Source: Motiliproteus sp041586735 (lineage in GTDB: Bacteria; Pseudomonadota; Gammaproteobacteria; Pseudomonadales; Balneatricaceae). Taken from it: a stretch of DNA of 64,000 nucleotides. The stretch is taken from contig JBFGZQ010000010.1 in NCBI GenBank assembly GCA_041586735.1, positions 1-64,000 on the forward strand, given 5' to 3'. Positions 8,242 through 17,513 of this stretch are shown here, one piece after another. Under the pieces are notes generated by a model, which did no database searches, had not been told where the DNA came from, and saw only the letters and a list, made by a program, of their open reading frames with translations. How positions within the stretch are numbered: the stretch's first letter is position 1; the number at the start of each line of letters is the position of its first letter. Both the position numbers and the translations under genes were made by a program.

Positions 8242-10208
8242 TACCGCTCTTCCAAGACCGCCTCCAACACCCGCATGAACGGCAGTTCGGCAAACACTCC
8301 AAAATAGCGGTGTTTGCGCAATGTCGAGCGACTGGTGGCAGGGCTCGGTAGACCGCAGAGAAAGCGACTGAGCTGCCGCGGCTGGCGTAGCAGCTGATGA
8401 CTCTCGGCGTGCAGCGTCGCAATCACTTGCCGCTGCCCAGCATCGAGTGCGGCGTTAGCTGGCGCCTCGACCGATCGATAGGGCTGCTGCCGACAGCGAT
8501 TGCAGTTGCCGCAGGGCTGCTGGCTGATTTCACCAAAATAGCTCAGCAGATAATCTCCCAGACAACCCGGATGATTGGCATAGCGGAGCAACTGCTCGAT
8601 CCGCTCGATATCACGCCGCTCCCGGGCGTCAAACAGCGCCTGCATCGACGCCAGCAGCGCCTGACGGTCGGGCTGGCGCAACCGCCGATAGCCCTGCCGC
8701 AGGCCGCTGACCGAGGTGTCGATCCAGCCCTGCTGCTGCAGATACGCCAACGCTTTTTCTATTCTCGACTTGGGCTGGCCGATAGCCGCCTCGATACGGG
8801 TCATATCCAGGGTCAACCATTTACGCCCCATGGTCCCGGCGGCAAAAATAGCCCACAGAAACTGCTGCCGCTCTGGCGATTCGAAGCGTGCACAGATGCT
8901 CTCCGCCGATTCGATAAAGGCCAGCCGCTGCTGGCTATAAAAGGGTCCGGTCGCGGCAATCACCCCCTCCAGTTCCAGGTAGGTCAGCAGGGTGCTGATC
9001 ACCAACGGACGTATATCAAAGCGGCTGGAGAGTTCGTAGGTGCTGATATCAAAGCTACTGATATCAAAGCTGTCGCTGGCCTGCACGCCAGCCTGATGGG
9101 CAGCCGAATCTACAACTAGCAGCTGGTCTAACAATAGCGCCAGACTCTCCGCAGACGGGGTGTCGCCGTAACTGAAATTAGCCAGTACCCGGCAATCGTC
9201 ACCGCAGGCCAGCAGCTCGCAGGTCGCCGGCTGACCATCGCGCCCGGCCCGGCCGATCTCCTGCACATAATTTTCGATCGACTTGGGCAGATTGTAGTGA
9301 AAAATGGCGCGGATATCGCTCTTATCGATCCCCATGCCAAAGGCGATAGTCGCGACCACGATCCGTAACCGCCCTGCCATAAAGGCGTCCTGCACCCCAT
9401 AACGCAGCTCATCGGCCAGCCCGGCATGATAGCAGGCGGCATCCAGCCCCTGCTGCTGCAGCGCGTTAGCCACTGCTTCGGCAGTCTGTTGCAGCGTCAC
9501 ATAGACGATCACCGCATCGCGGTCGGGCAACTGCTGGATACGTTCAATCAGCAACGGTAAGCGCTGCTCAGGCGAACAGCCCGTGGTGCTGAGGCTGAGA
9601 TTGGGGCGGGAAAAACTGGTTTGAATATGATCGGCACTAGCGATCCCGAACTGCCGGCAGATATCAGCTGCCACCGCAGGCGTGGCTGTCGCGGTCAGCG
9701 CCAACAGCCGCGCCACCCGCAGCGTGCGGGCCAGATCGGCCAATTTCAGATAATCCGGACGAAAATTATGCCCCCACTCCGAGATACAGTGCGCCTCATC
9801 CACCGCCAGCAGCGCGATCCGCAAGCGCTGCAGACGCTCGACAAAACGCGCGTTCTTAAGCCTCTCCGGCGAGACATACAACAATTTGATCTCACCGCGC
9901 TGCAGCCGCGCATAGAGGTCGCGCAGCTGCTCGGCACTCAACGAGGAATCCAAGCGTTCGGCGGCGATACCCAGATGCTGCAACGCATCCACCTGATCCT
10001 TCATCAGCGCGATCAAGGGTGAGACCACCAACGTCAGCCCCTCCAACAGCAGCGCCGGCAACTGATAACAGAGGCTCTTGCCGCCCCCGGTGGGAAAGAT
10101 CGCCAACGCCGAGCGCCCCTGCAACAACGCCTCAACCACCGCCTGCTGACCGGGCCGGAACTGCTGAAGCCTAAAGCGTTGCTGAAGTATCTGCTGCATA
10201 TCGACCAT
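8238..10208 (-). CDS. recQ: RecQ-family ATP-dependent DNA helicase
   Basis: The 656-residue protein has the superfamily 2 helicase core: Walker A FPTGGGKS (38-45), DEAH at 137-140, LTATATP, and the motif VI stretch QEIGRAGRDG. A zinc-site-like cysteine cluster (CLGDYLLSYFGE then CGNCNRC) follows the RQC region. I see no clear C-terminal HRDC domain; the end is an arginine-rich helical segment. It is therefore a RecQ-type 3'-5' repair helicase but somewhat unlike E. coli RecQ. A 15 bp in-frame duplication (SFDIS twice) sits in a linker. It is transcribed alone, divergent from the PEP-CTERM gene. Confidence 0.9.
   Translation of the reverse strand: MVDMQQILQQRFRLQQFRPGQQAVVEALLQGRSALAIFPTGGGKSLCYQLPALLLEGLTLVVSPLIALMKDQVDALQHLGIAAERLDSSLSAEQLRDLYARLQRGEIKLLYVSPERLKNARFVERLQRLRIALLAVDEAHCISEWGHNFRPDYLKLADLARTLRVARLLALTATATPAVAADICRQFGIASADHIQTSFSRPNLSLSTTGCSPEQRLPLLIERIQQLPDRDAVIVYVTLQQTAEAVANALQQQGLDAACYHAGLADELRYGVQDAFMAGRLRIVVATIAFGMGIDKSDIRAIFHYNLPKSIENYVQEIGRAGRDGQPATCELLACGDDCRVLANFSYGDTPSAESLALLLDQLLVVDSAAHQAGVQASDSFDISSFDISTYELSSRFDIRPLVISTLLTYLELEGVIAATGPFYSQQRLAFIESAESICARFESPERQQFLWAIFAAGTMGRKWLTLDMTRIEAAIGQPKSRIEKALAYLQQQGWIDTSVSGLRQGYRRLRQPDRQALLASMQALFDARERRDIERIEQLLRYANHPGCLGDYLLSYFGEISQQPCGNCNRCRQQPYRSVEAPANAALDAGQRQVIATLHAESHQLLRQPRQLSRFLCGLPSPATSRSTLRKHRYFGVFAELPFMRVLEAVLEERY
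9042..9071 (-). repeat. 15 bp tandem duplication inside recQ
   Basis: GCTGATATCAAAGCT is followed by ACTGATATCAAAGCT on the plus strand, encoding SFDIS twice in the helicase linker. Confidence 0.8.
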
Positions 10209-10519
10209 CGTTATTGAACCTTGGAGACGGAGAGTATCTAGCCAGAATATCCAGCGCCAGCATTTCTGGCAGCAAAGGAGGCAAAACCCAGGCGCTAGCG
10301 TCTCACCTCGGCTGCCAGGCCCACACGAGCAGTGGCTAACTCTGATACCTTATTTTCCGTGTTGGTGAATTTTACACTCTCGGTTTGTCGCTCTTGTTCT
10401 GCCTGCGCATATGTTTGAATTTGTAGAGCAAAAAACTTTAAGGCATGAAATATGCTCTAATTTTTCTCAGCGGCAGAAGGAATTATCATCTATATCAGCG
10501 CTGCATGAGAGGATTAATC
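10209..10519. other. Divergent intergenic region, recQ / PEP-CTERM gene
   Basis: These 311 bases hold no convincing gene. The recQ promoter must lie in the left part. A CCAGAA...TTCTGG dyad is visible near 10241-10268. The right part holds the sigma-54-like element described separately. Confidence 0.5.
10441..10456 (+). promoter_or_regulatory. Sigma-54-like -24/-12 promoter
   Basis: AGGCATGAAATATGCT fits the RpoN pattern TGGCACG-N4-TTGCW at most positions. It has the invariant GG and GC dinucleotides separated by exactly ten bases. It lies 64 bp before the PEP-CTERM start codon, giving a leader of about 50 bases. PEP-CTERM genes in other bacteria are known to be controlled by RpoN with the PrsK/PrsR pair, so the match makes sense. 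No activator gene is in the window. Confidence 0.5.
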
Positions 10520-11386
10520 ATGAAAAATAAAATTACGTCCTATAAAAGAACGCTTACCGGCCTAGCCGCCGGTGTTGCTATGCTGGGTGCTGCCAGCGCA
10601 CAGGCGGATTTAACCAACGGCCTAGTTGATAGCTGGACCGTTGGTGTTAGCGGGGTGTTTGACTGCACTACGGCAGTTTTTACCCCGGGTGCCGCCGGTA
10701 CCAGTTGCGGTCCTACAGCCATGAGCTGGGGCACCTCGACCGGGTCGGGGCAGAGTGGCCTCACCCTTGGTAATACGCCGTCAGCCTCTATTGTGCCCAC
10801 CACCGTACTGCCCGCCCCACTCGTCGGTATTCCGAACCTGTCTGCGACCCACGCCAACAATCCGATCACCGGCAACTCACTCGACTCGGTGACCCTGGTG
10901 TCGACGCTGACCCTCACTCCTTTCCTTCCGGCGGCTCCTGGCCTTGCTCCGGTTTCTCTCAACTTTCTGATCAACTTCCAGGAGACACCCAACGGCGATC
11001 TTATCTGCGCTGACGGCGGTGCCAACGGCGTCGGTGTCAATCTGAACGGTTGCGCGGATATCTTCGTGATCGACCAGAGCTCGCTGAACTTCCCGTTCTT
11101 CTATGATCTCGATGGGCCTGGCGATCCGACGCTGCAGAACCAGCAGTACTTTATCAGTTTCTTCGAGCAGACCTCTGGCCTGAACCCTCTTTCTAATCAG
11201 GCCTGTACGGCTGCAGGTGTTGCAATCGGCTGTCTTGGCTTCTTGACTCCTGAGCTGGATACCACGACGTTCCAGTTTGCCTCGGTGATCACCACCACCC
11301 CAGTCGGCGTGCCGGAACCTGCGACCCTAGCACTGCTCGGTTTGGGCCTGGCTGGCCTTGGCTTCTCCAGCCGCAAGAAAGCGTAA
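10520..11386 (+). CDS. THxN-family PEP-CTERM protein
   Basis: This secreted protein of 288 residues has a signal peptide (positive start, hydrophobic core, cleavage likely after ASAQA near residue 29). A THAN motif lies at 110-113 within LSATHANNP. The last 25 residues form a complete PEP-CTERM sorting tail: VPEP, a hydrophobic helix and RKKA at the end. Such proteins are processed by an exosortase at the inner membrane and linked to exopolysaccharide or floc formation. I start at 10520 because AGAGGA precedes that ATG. An upstream in-frame start at 10445 would add 25 residues and bury the signal peptide. The exosortase itself is not in this window. Confidence 0.92.
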   Translation: MKNKITSYKRTLTGLAAGVAMLGAASAQADLTNGLVDSWTVGVSGVFDCTTAVFTPGAAGTSCGPTAMSWGTSTGSGQSGLTLGNTPSASIVPTTVLPAPLVGIPNLSATHANNPITGNSLDSVTLVSTLTLTPFLPAAPGLAPVSLNFLINFQETPNGDLICADGGANGVGVNLNGCADIFVIDQSSLNFPFFYDLDGPGDPTLQNQQYFISFFEQTSGLNPLSNQACTAAGVAIGCLGFLTPELDTTTFQFASVITTTPVGVPEPATLALLGLGLAGLGFSSRKKA

Positions 11387-11804
11387 ACCAGAGTCGCAGC
11401 TATCCTGACTGGCCCGTCACGCGGGCCTGTTGGGGTGAGATAAGGTCACGGATGATAGTTCAATGCTAGAGGGAGCGTTGCCTCTATGGGCACAGGGTCT
11501 ACCGCTCTTTCCTTGCGATAACAGGGGCGCTTCAACGTATGGTCATGGGATACAGCAGTCAGCCTTTAAATTCTGGTAACAGCCCTCAGAGCAAAGGAGA
11601 AATAAAAACCTTGTAACCGAATATCCAACCCGCTCTCAGAGCTCTGTTTCAACAACGTTCATCGGCCAAATCGGCTAGCTTGCAGCGGCGTAACCTCTTA
11701 CGGTAAAAATCTCAACAACACGGCGTAGGTGTGAAACGCAAACGTATAAACAGCAATATTAGTCTAAATTATTGGGACACATAACAGTCAGCAGGGATGT
11801 ACTT
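11387..11804. other. Intergenic region between the PEP-CTERM gene and prsT-like gene
   Basis: No gene is supported in these 418 bases. Near its left end GGCCCG (11411-11416) and CGGGCC (11422-11427) form a stem that may end the PEP-CTERM transcript, although no T-run follows. The AT-rich right third probably carries the promoter of the TPR gene. I found no clear sigma-54 element there. Confidence 0.45.
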
Positions 11805-14555
11805 ATGCCTTTCCTAGTTATTCGCTCAGTATTCATTCTATGGATCGTTCTCTCGACGTGTGTGGCCAGCTTTGCCGTCGCCGAAGATTACTATCAGCAA
11901 GCTCACAACCACTACCGTAACGCAGACACCCGCTCCGCCATCATCCAGTTAAAGAACCTGCTTCAACAGGATCCAAAACATCGCGAGGGGCGCCTGCTAC
12001 TCGGTAAGATATACCTCGAGAACCGTCAGTTTCCGGCGGCAGAGAAAGAGCTTCGGCGCGCATTTGAGCTCGACATCGCTATAGTCAAGGTCACACCGAG
12101 CATGGTCGCTGCACTGATTGGTTTGCAACGTTACCAAGATGCGCTGGATTTCCTTGAGAAGCACTGGGGGACCGACCTAGGCGATCCGGCACGGCGTTGG
12201 ATGTTGATGGGAAATGCCTACTTAGGAATGCAGGCATTGGAGCAAGCGGAGCAGGCCTATCATCGGTCGATAGCCATTGACGCATCTCCAGAGGCCAGTC
12301 TGGGCCTTGCACAGGCAACTTGGGCTCGAGGCAATCCGCAAGCTGCGCTGAGCCAACTTGCGTCCATTGAGACAAACGACGCTGTCGGGCTCCAGGCCTT
12401 GCTGCTTCGTGGTCAAATTCTGCTATCTCTCCGAGAAGGAAACAAGGCATTACATCTCTTTAGCCAAGTTCTGGAGAGGGAGCCCGAACACCTCAAGGCT
12501 CACTTGATGCATGCTCAAGCCGCCATGATGATCGGTAAGGCCGACCTGGCTGTCGATGATATCCCCCTGCTACTGGCTAAAGCACCGCAACAGCCTGAGG
12601 TCATGCTGCTGGCTGCGCACGCCGCTCTGATGAAGCAGGACTATCAAAACGCCAAAGCCCATGCAGAGAGGCTACTCCTGCAAGCCCCCAACGATCTCCA
12701 AGGAGTACTGGTTGCGGGCATCGCCAACCACCACCTCGGTCAGTTCGAAAAGGCCGCCAGCCAACTTCAGTCGGTCCTAAGCCAAGCCCCCGGACAGCCG
12801 GTCGCCACGCGATTCATGGCAGCGACCCTGCTGAAGCAGAATAAAGCCAAACAAGCGATAGAGCTGCTTGAGCCTTTCCTCTCCAGTGGTATCGCGGATG
12901 TGTCCTTAAAAGCGCTGGCGGGCAATGCTCACCTCCGGCTAGGCAATTGGGAAACCGCTGAAAATCTGCTATCTGAATCCATGGAGGCAATTCCGGACAA
13001 TGATCACTTGGCTAACCAGATCGCCCTGAGTCGGTTGCTGAGAGGAAGAACCGAGGATGCCATCCAACTGCTGAACCAGCAGACGGAAGCAAGCAACCTT
13101 CATAGCGACATTATTCGCCTGACGGCTTTTGTCGCGGATGGTGAAACCGTCAAAGCACGAATACTCTTGCAGACCCTGATCGCGGCTAACCCGGACAAAA
13201 TAGAGCTCCACCTGCTCTTCGCAAACTTCGAGTTACGTCAGGGTAATACCGCGTCCGCCCTGTCCATACTACAAACGGCCGAAAAGATCACACCGGAGCA
13301 CCCTGGCCTCCAGATAGAGCTGGCGCGGTTAGATCTTTTAAACAACGCGCCGGAGAAAGCCAAACAGCGTTACCGAAAGATTATCAAAACACAACCCGAC
13401 CACTTGCAAGCGTTGTTAGGCCTATCGCAGACCTCTCAAGCAATGGGGGATACCAAGGAATTCATTTATTGGTTGCAGCAGGCTCGCCAGAAGCAGCCAG
13501 ACGCCATCCATCCCGCCAGACTGCTGGTACGGTATTATATGACTGCACAACAAACCGAAAAGGCCTTATACGAAGCACAAGTGTTTTATTCGGGCCGAGA
13601 GAGGCGTAAAGATGCGACCCTGTTTTATGCAGACACGCTGAGAATGTCGGGGGATCCCGAGCGCGCAGAGCACACACTTCAAAAGCTGTTGTTAGATCAT
13701 CCTGACTATCCCCAGGCGCTGGCGGGTATGGCCGAGGTATTACGTGACCAAGGACGGGCTGAAGAAGGACTTAAATACACCACCGGACTCTATGAATCGA
13801 TGCCCGCAGCGTTACCCGTGGTCTTGCTGCACGCCGATCTACTGATACGCACCAACGACGACGGTAAAGCCCGTGAAGTTCTAAATACCAGTTGGGAGCA
13901 ACAACCATCAATCCAGGTGGCTCGTCAGCTCGGCATGCTCGAGGCACGCCAGGGTGATTGGCCCTTAGCCAAACAGTATCTCGAACAAGCCCATCAGGGC
14001 ATCATCGATCCTCAATTGCTGCAGATGATGCTCGAGGTGGAACTCCAGCTCACAGGCCCGGCGGGCAGGCGGGCGCTGCTTGAGCAATATTTGTCAGACG
14101 TCCCTACTGATGCCTTCGCCCATTTACAGCTAGCCACGATCTACCAACAAAAAGGTGAAAACGAAAAAGCGATAAAACAATACGAAGAGATCAAACGCCT
14201 TCAGCCTGGCTATCCCGTCGCATGGAATAACCTGGCATGGCTGTATTTCAATACGGGCAATCCGCATAGTCTTGCCCATGCGCTAGAAGCCCATCGCTTA
14301 GCACCCAATAGCCCAAATATTCAAGACACCCTGGGCTGGATATTGCTTAATACGGGGGATAAGAAAAAGGGACTTGAGATGTTGAGTCGCGCCTTAAAAG
14401 GGCTACCCAATAACGTTGAGATCCGCTATCACCGTGCCGCGGCCTTGGCGGCAAATCAGCGCAACGACGAGGCCCGCTTTGCATTACTGCGTTTATCCAA
14501 GGAAGCAACGCCTTTTCAGCAGGAAATAGAGACATTGCTCCAGAAACTGAATTGA
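11805..14555 (+). CDS. prsT: PEP-CTERM system TPR-repeat protein, PrsT-like
   Basis: This 916-residue protein has an N-terminal signal segment (FLVIRSVFILWIVLSTC) and then almost only tetratricopeptide repeats. The opening repeats (AIIQLKNLLQQDPKH, LLGKIYLENRQFPAAEKELRRA) closely match the PrsT family found beside exosortase loci. A cysteine ends the hydrophobic segment, but with Thr before it the lipobox is imperfect, so lipidation is uncertain. I use ATG 11805 with AGGGA ahead of it instead of the upstream TTG at 11772. PrsT is thought to be a periplasmic or membrane scaffold for PEP-CTERM protein or polysaccharide export, which fits the PEP-CTERM gene just upstream. Confidence 0.82.
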   Translation: MPFLVIRSVFILWIVLSTCVASFAVAEDYYQQAHNHYRNADTRSAIIQLKNLLQQDPKHREGRLLLGKIYLENRQFPAAEKELRRAFELDIAIVKVTPSMVAALIGLQRYQDALDFLEKHWGTDLGDPARRWMLMGNAYLGMQALEQAEQAYHRSIAIDASPEASLGLAQATWARGNPQAALSQLASIETNDAVGLQALLLRGQILLSLREGNKALHLFSQVLEREPEHLKAHLMHAQAAMMIGKADLAVDDIPLLLAKAPQQPEVMLLAAHAALMKQDYQNAKAHAERLLLQAPNDLQGVLVAGIANHHLGQFEKAASQLQSVLSQAPGQPVATRFMAATLLKQNKAKQAIELLEPFLSSGIADVSLKALAGNAHLRLGNWETAENLLSESMEAIPDNDHLANQIALSRLLRGRTEDAIQLLNQQTEASNLHSDIIRLTAFVADGETVKARILLQTLIAANPDKIELHLLFANFELRQGNTASALSILQTAEKITPEHPGLQIELARLDLLNNAPEKAKQRYRKIIKTQPDHLQALLGLSQTSQAMGDTKEFIYWLQQARQKQPDAIHPARLLVRYYMTAQQTEKALYEAQVFYSGRERRKDATLFYADTLRMSGDPERAEHTLQKLLLDHPDYPQALAGMAEVLRDQGRAEEGLKYTTGLYESMPAALPVVLLHADLLIRTNDDGKAREVLNTSWEQQPSIQVARQLGMLEARQGDWPLAKQYLEQAHQGIIDPQLLQMMLEVELQLTGPAGRRALLEQYLSDVPTDAFAHLQLATIYQQKGENEKAIKQYEEIKRLQPGYPVAWNNLAWLYFNTGNPHSLAHALEAHRLAPNSPNIQDTLGWILLNTGDKKKGLEMLSRALKGLPNNVEIRYHRAAALAANQRNDEARFALLRLSKEATPFQQEIETLLQKLN

Positions 14556-14604
14556 TAACGCTATACCTCTTTTAAGAGGGTGATTAGTAGTAGCGACTTC
14601 CTGG

Positions 14605-14653
14605 TCAGGGTGTTTCATAAACGAGATTAGCCCTCTTTTATGAAGCACCCTGA
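14605..14653. terminator. Long inverted repeat between convergent genes
   Basis: Arms at 14605-14621 and 14637-14653 pair at 16 of 17 positions around a 15-base loop. A smaller hairpin (CCTCTT and AAGAGG, 14566-14579) lies just before it. It sits between the convergent prsT-like and yfbR genes, so a two-way terminator is likely. A small mobile palindrome is possible. Confidence 0.55.
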
Positions 14654-14708
14654 TTAAATACTCGTGCAAAGACGGCCTACGCCACACTACTAGCAACAAG
14701 ATAGCCGT

Positions 14709-15332
14709 TTAACGCAGCTCTTTCAGCACCGGCGCGGTATCGACCCCCGGTGCCAAAATCTCATCTAGGGTCAGCGCGTAGCTTGGGGCAAACACCCGCA
14801 GAAAATAATCGATCTCGGGCTGCTGATAACTCTTCAGCCGGTTGCTGATCGATTCCGAGGCTTTGGAGAACTGTACATTGCCATTCTGCAACTCCATCTG
14901 GCACTTCAGATAGGCCGTGATCGAGTCCGCCATCTTAACCAGCTGCTGATGCTCTTGGGGCAGATTTTCCTCCATCAGGTAGCGAGAAAAATCCTCGCGC
15001 AGCTCCTCCGGCAGCATCGCCACCAGCTCCTTCTCGGCGGTCAATTCAATCTCTTTGAACGCATCACGGATGGCGCGCGAATGGTATTTAACCGGAGTGA
15101 TCAGATCGCTGCAGACCGCCTCTACTGCGTCATGGTAGATCGCCGCAACCACTACCGCGTTAACATCCACACTGCCACCGTAGACGCGGTTGCGGATCAC
15201 CGCTAACGCATGAGCCACCGTGGCGACATCCCAGGAGTGTTCCTTGACGTTTTCCGGTACAGTGTTGCGCTTCAACCCCCAACGGATCACCCAACGCAAT
15301 TTGTCGACATACGCAAAAAAATGGCTGGTCAC
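14709..15332 (-). CDS. yfbR: 5'-deoxynucleotidase (HD domain), YfbR
   Basis: The 207-residue HD-domain phosphohydrolase removes phosphate from deoxyribonucleoside 5'-monophosphates and helps balance dNTP pools. Metal ligands are visible as His32 in KEHSWDVATVAHAL, the His-Asp pair of AAIYHDAVEAV (67-68) and the Asp in VKMADSITAYLKCQ. Length and motifs match E. coli YfbR closely. It is a single-gene unit convergent with the TPR gene. Confidence 0.93.
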   Translation of the reverse strand: MTSHFFAYVDKLRWVIRWGLKRNTVPENVKEHSWDVATVAHALAVIRNRVYGGSVDVNAVVVAAIYHDAVEAVCSDLITPVKYHSRAIRDAFKEIELTAEKELVAMLPEELREDFSRYLMEENLPQEHQQLVKMADSITAYLKCQMELQNGNVQFSKASESISNRLKSYQQPEIDYFLRVFAPSYALTLDEILAPGVDTAPVLKELR

Positions 15333-15486
15333 TAGTACATCCTCTATCTCGGGGCGGAATCATCGCTACTGCTATTTATTTAACTACAAGCGGCGATTTA
15401 ACAGCGGCTATCATAGCAGCAACAGTTGCATGGCGAAGACCTTCCTGCTGCAATAGCCCTTCGCCTCGCGCACCGCCGGAGACTCG

Positions 15487-15648
15487 ATGTTCAACCGCCT
15501 GTTCCCAGCCAAACCCCTGCTTGATGATGACTCTGCCGCCTGGATCTGCCAGCAGTTTGGCTGGATAGTGCGCCAGTTCGATCGCGATTACTGCCTCGAG
15601 TACAGGCCGCTGGCGCTGCCCATCCAGCGGGGCCAAAACCTGGCTTAG
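15487..15648 (+). pseudogene. Truncated N-terminal fragment of a conserved hypothetical protein
   Basis: A 53-residue frame begins MFNRLFPAKPLLDDDSAAWI and continues with a WIVRQFDRDY segment before stopping at 15646-15648. The pattern (a leading PLLD, a conserved W, an aromatic-rich helix, then LALP) resembles the N-terminus of a longer conserved gammaproteobacterial protein of unknown function. Nothing downstream in any frame continues it before the lipid kinase gene. I read it as the stub of a deleted gene, lying in an otherwise empty 330 bp gap. A minus-strand frame over the same bases looks like its shadow. Confidence 0.4.
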
Positions 15649-15662
15649 GATGAGTGCCTGGC

Positions 15663-17033
15663 TCAACAATGGTCGGCCATCCAGCTCAGCCGCGCCTGCG
15701 AGTGGCGTCCGTGCTGGCTGAGGCTGATCAACAGCTCAGCGAGTGGTGCCGACCAGGTTTCGTGGCTGAGTATCCGGATATCGTCCAGCCAGACCTGCTC
15801 GGCTTGCTGTAATCGGGCCAAGGTTGCCCCGATGCCACTCAGACGGCTCAACCAACGATCGGCCAGACTATCGAGGAACTCACGATCGGGATTACCCGCT
15901 TTGGGCACCCCACCTTCGCTCAACACCTCCAGACGAAACGCATCCAACAACTGCTCGCGCTCGCCGGCCAGCTGCTGTAGCTCCTTGGCAATAGCCGGTG
16001 CTAGGGCGTGCCATTCGGCCAGATCACGATAGCGATCGACCAGCTCCATGCCGTGGGCGGAGGTCGCATACAGCATCACATTATGTTGTTGATCCAGCAC
16101 TGAGCCACCCTCTTGTTGCTGATCGCTATTAACTCGGGTTGTAGCCTGCCGCCCCCCTAGGGGAACCAGCACCCTCAACACCTGAGGCTCAATGGAAAAC
16201 TCTACCGGCGTGCGCCCAAAGCGCTCGCCATCGGCGGTGACCTTCAGCCGCCGCCGGGTAATGATCCTACAGTTCTGTACATGTTCTACCCGCACCAGCT
16301 TAGGGTCAAGCGAATGCCCCAGACGCGCCGCCCACCATGCCAGTAACACCTTAGGGAGAGGTCGGGCACGGATCGCGACCAGGGTCAGCGAACCGGTCTC
16401 AAATCCTGCACCCTCGATCAGATGCCCCCCACCAAAACGCGGGCCGTTGGCTATCGCAATCTCTAACCAAGGGCCCTGCATGACCCGCCCATCGGCTTCA
16501 ATACGCGCACTGAATCGACGCCGCCCCGAGATCAGTTTCAGCAGTCGGCGCAGATAACTGTAGCCTCCCCAGAGGCGTTTGTGGACATGCCCTAACGACC
16601 AGGTCACTTCCGCACCAAGTCCGATATGCGCAACATTCAAAAACACCCGGCCATTCAGGCGCCCCACATCCACAGCACGCAACTCTCCACTATGAAACGC
16701 CCTGCCGCGCAACAGCTTGCAGGCCTGATCGGGATCGCTGGGAATGCTCAGCGCCCGGGCACAGTCATTGGCAGTGCCTGCAGGCAGCAGGGCCAGCGGC
16801 CAATTATGGGCCACGCACAGCTGCGCCACCGCGTTCAGGGTGCCATCACCCCCTAAGGCCAGCACCCGATCACCCGGTGCCATCCGCTTCAGCAATTCAG
16901 CTTGCCAGCCTGGCTGGCTCAGATCATAGGTTCCGGCCACGCGGATACCCTGGCGCAGCAACGCATCCCGCCAAGGCGGATAGCGCTGCGGATGGCAGAG
17001 CAACTGCTGATGGGCGACCAGATGATAGATCAC
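15663..17033 (-). CDS. Diacylglycerol/lipid kinase family protein with C-terminal helical extension
   Basis: The first 300 residues are a DAGK-type lipid kinase: ATP-site GGDGTLN at 61-67, LPAGTANDCAR at 82-92, and the late TADGERFG segment. Such enzymes phosphorylate diacylglycerol or related lipids, as YegS and DgkB do. The protein is 456 residues long, about 150 more than the usual bacterial kinase. The extra C-terminal part, after a polar linker near 300, is mostly amphipathic helix and starts YATSAHGMELVDRYRDLAEW. I do not recognise it. The start is GTG 17033 with AAGGA upstream. The gene lies 46 bp behind yciH. Confidence 0.82.
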   Translation of the reverse strand: MIYHLVAHQQLLCHPQRYPPWRDALLRQGIRVAGTYDLSQPGWQAELLKRMAPGDRVLALGGDGTLNAVAQLCVAHNWPLALLPAGTANDCARALSIPSDPDQACKLLRGRAFHSGELRAVDVGRLNGRVFLNVAHIGLGAEVTWSLGHVHKRLWGGYSYLRRLLKLISGRRRFSARIEADGRVMQGPWLEIAIANGPRFGGGHLIEGAGFETGSLTLVAIRARPLPKVLLAWWAARLGHSLDPKLVRVEHVQNCRIITRRRLKVTADGERFGRTPVEFSIEPQVLRVLVPLGGRQATTRVNSDQQQEGGSVLDQQHNVMLYATSAHGMELVDRYRDLAEWHALAPAIAKELQQLAGEREQLLDAFRLEVLSEGGVPKAGNPDREFLDSLADRWLSRLSGIGATLARLQQAEQVWLDDIRILSHETWSAPLAELLISLSQHGRHSQARLSWMADHC

Positions 17034-17079
17034 GTCGAGGGCTTCCTTTCACTGGAGGTACAGTTCCCGGCGGAGCGCG

Positions 17080-17442
17080 CTAGCCGCCCGATCGCTTTAC
17101 GGTATAGCCTTCGGCCTGCAGCAATTCAACCATCAGATCACGTTGATCACCCTGGATCTCAATCATCCCCTCTTTCACCGCACCGCCGGTACTGCTGCGC
17201 TGTTTGAGCATCTTGGCCAGCTGCTTGAGCTCAGCCGTCGCCAACGGCACTCCGCTGATCAACGTCACGCCCTTGCCCTTGCGCCCTTTGGTCTCGCGAC
17301 TAACCCGCACGATACCATCGCCCACCGGTATCGACTGCTGAGCACAACGACACTGAGCAACGGGCTGCGAGCAGTCCGGGCACATCCTGCCCTGATCCGT
17401 GGAGTAGACCAGACCGCCAAATGAGTTAGAACGTTTTGACAT
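17080..17442 (-). CDS. yciH: SUI1/eIF1-like translation factor YciH
   Basis: A 120-residue YciH with the SUI1 fold in its C-terminal half (GKGVTLISGVPL, then LKQRSSTGGAVKEG). The N-terminal part carries a CxxC...CxC metal-site-like cluster (CPDC and CRC). YciH resembles eukaryotic eIF1 and is proposed to affect initiation fidelity. I prefer the second of two ATGs, at 17442, because AGGA is six bases before it. The first ATG, at 17448, touches that site. Confidence 0.92.
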   Translation of the reverse strand: MSKRSNSFGGLVYSTDQGRMCPDCSQPVAQCRCAQQSIPVGDGIVRVSRETKGRKGKGVTLISGVPLATAELKQLAKMLKQRSSTGGAVKEGMIEIQGDQRDLMVELLQAEGYTVKRSGG

Positions 17443-17513
17443 GCGCATTCCTGCTAGTAATCGATGTTTATCGGCGACGGCCTGTTATCTCAAGCTGATA
17501 GTTATCATAAAAC

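Noticed and set aside
11600..11804. Sigma-54 promoter before the PrsT-like gene
   Set aside because: GG-N10-GC spacing occurs once by chance (around the GGCTAG stretch), but the -12 side lacks TTGC.
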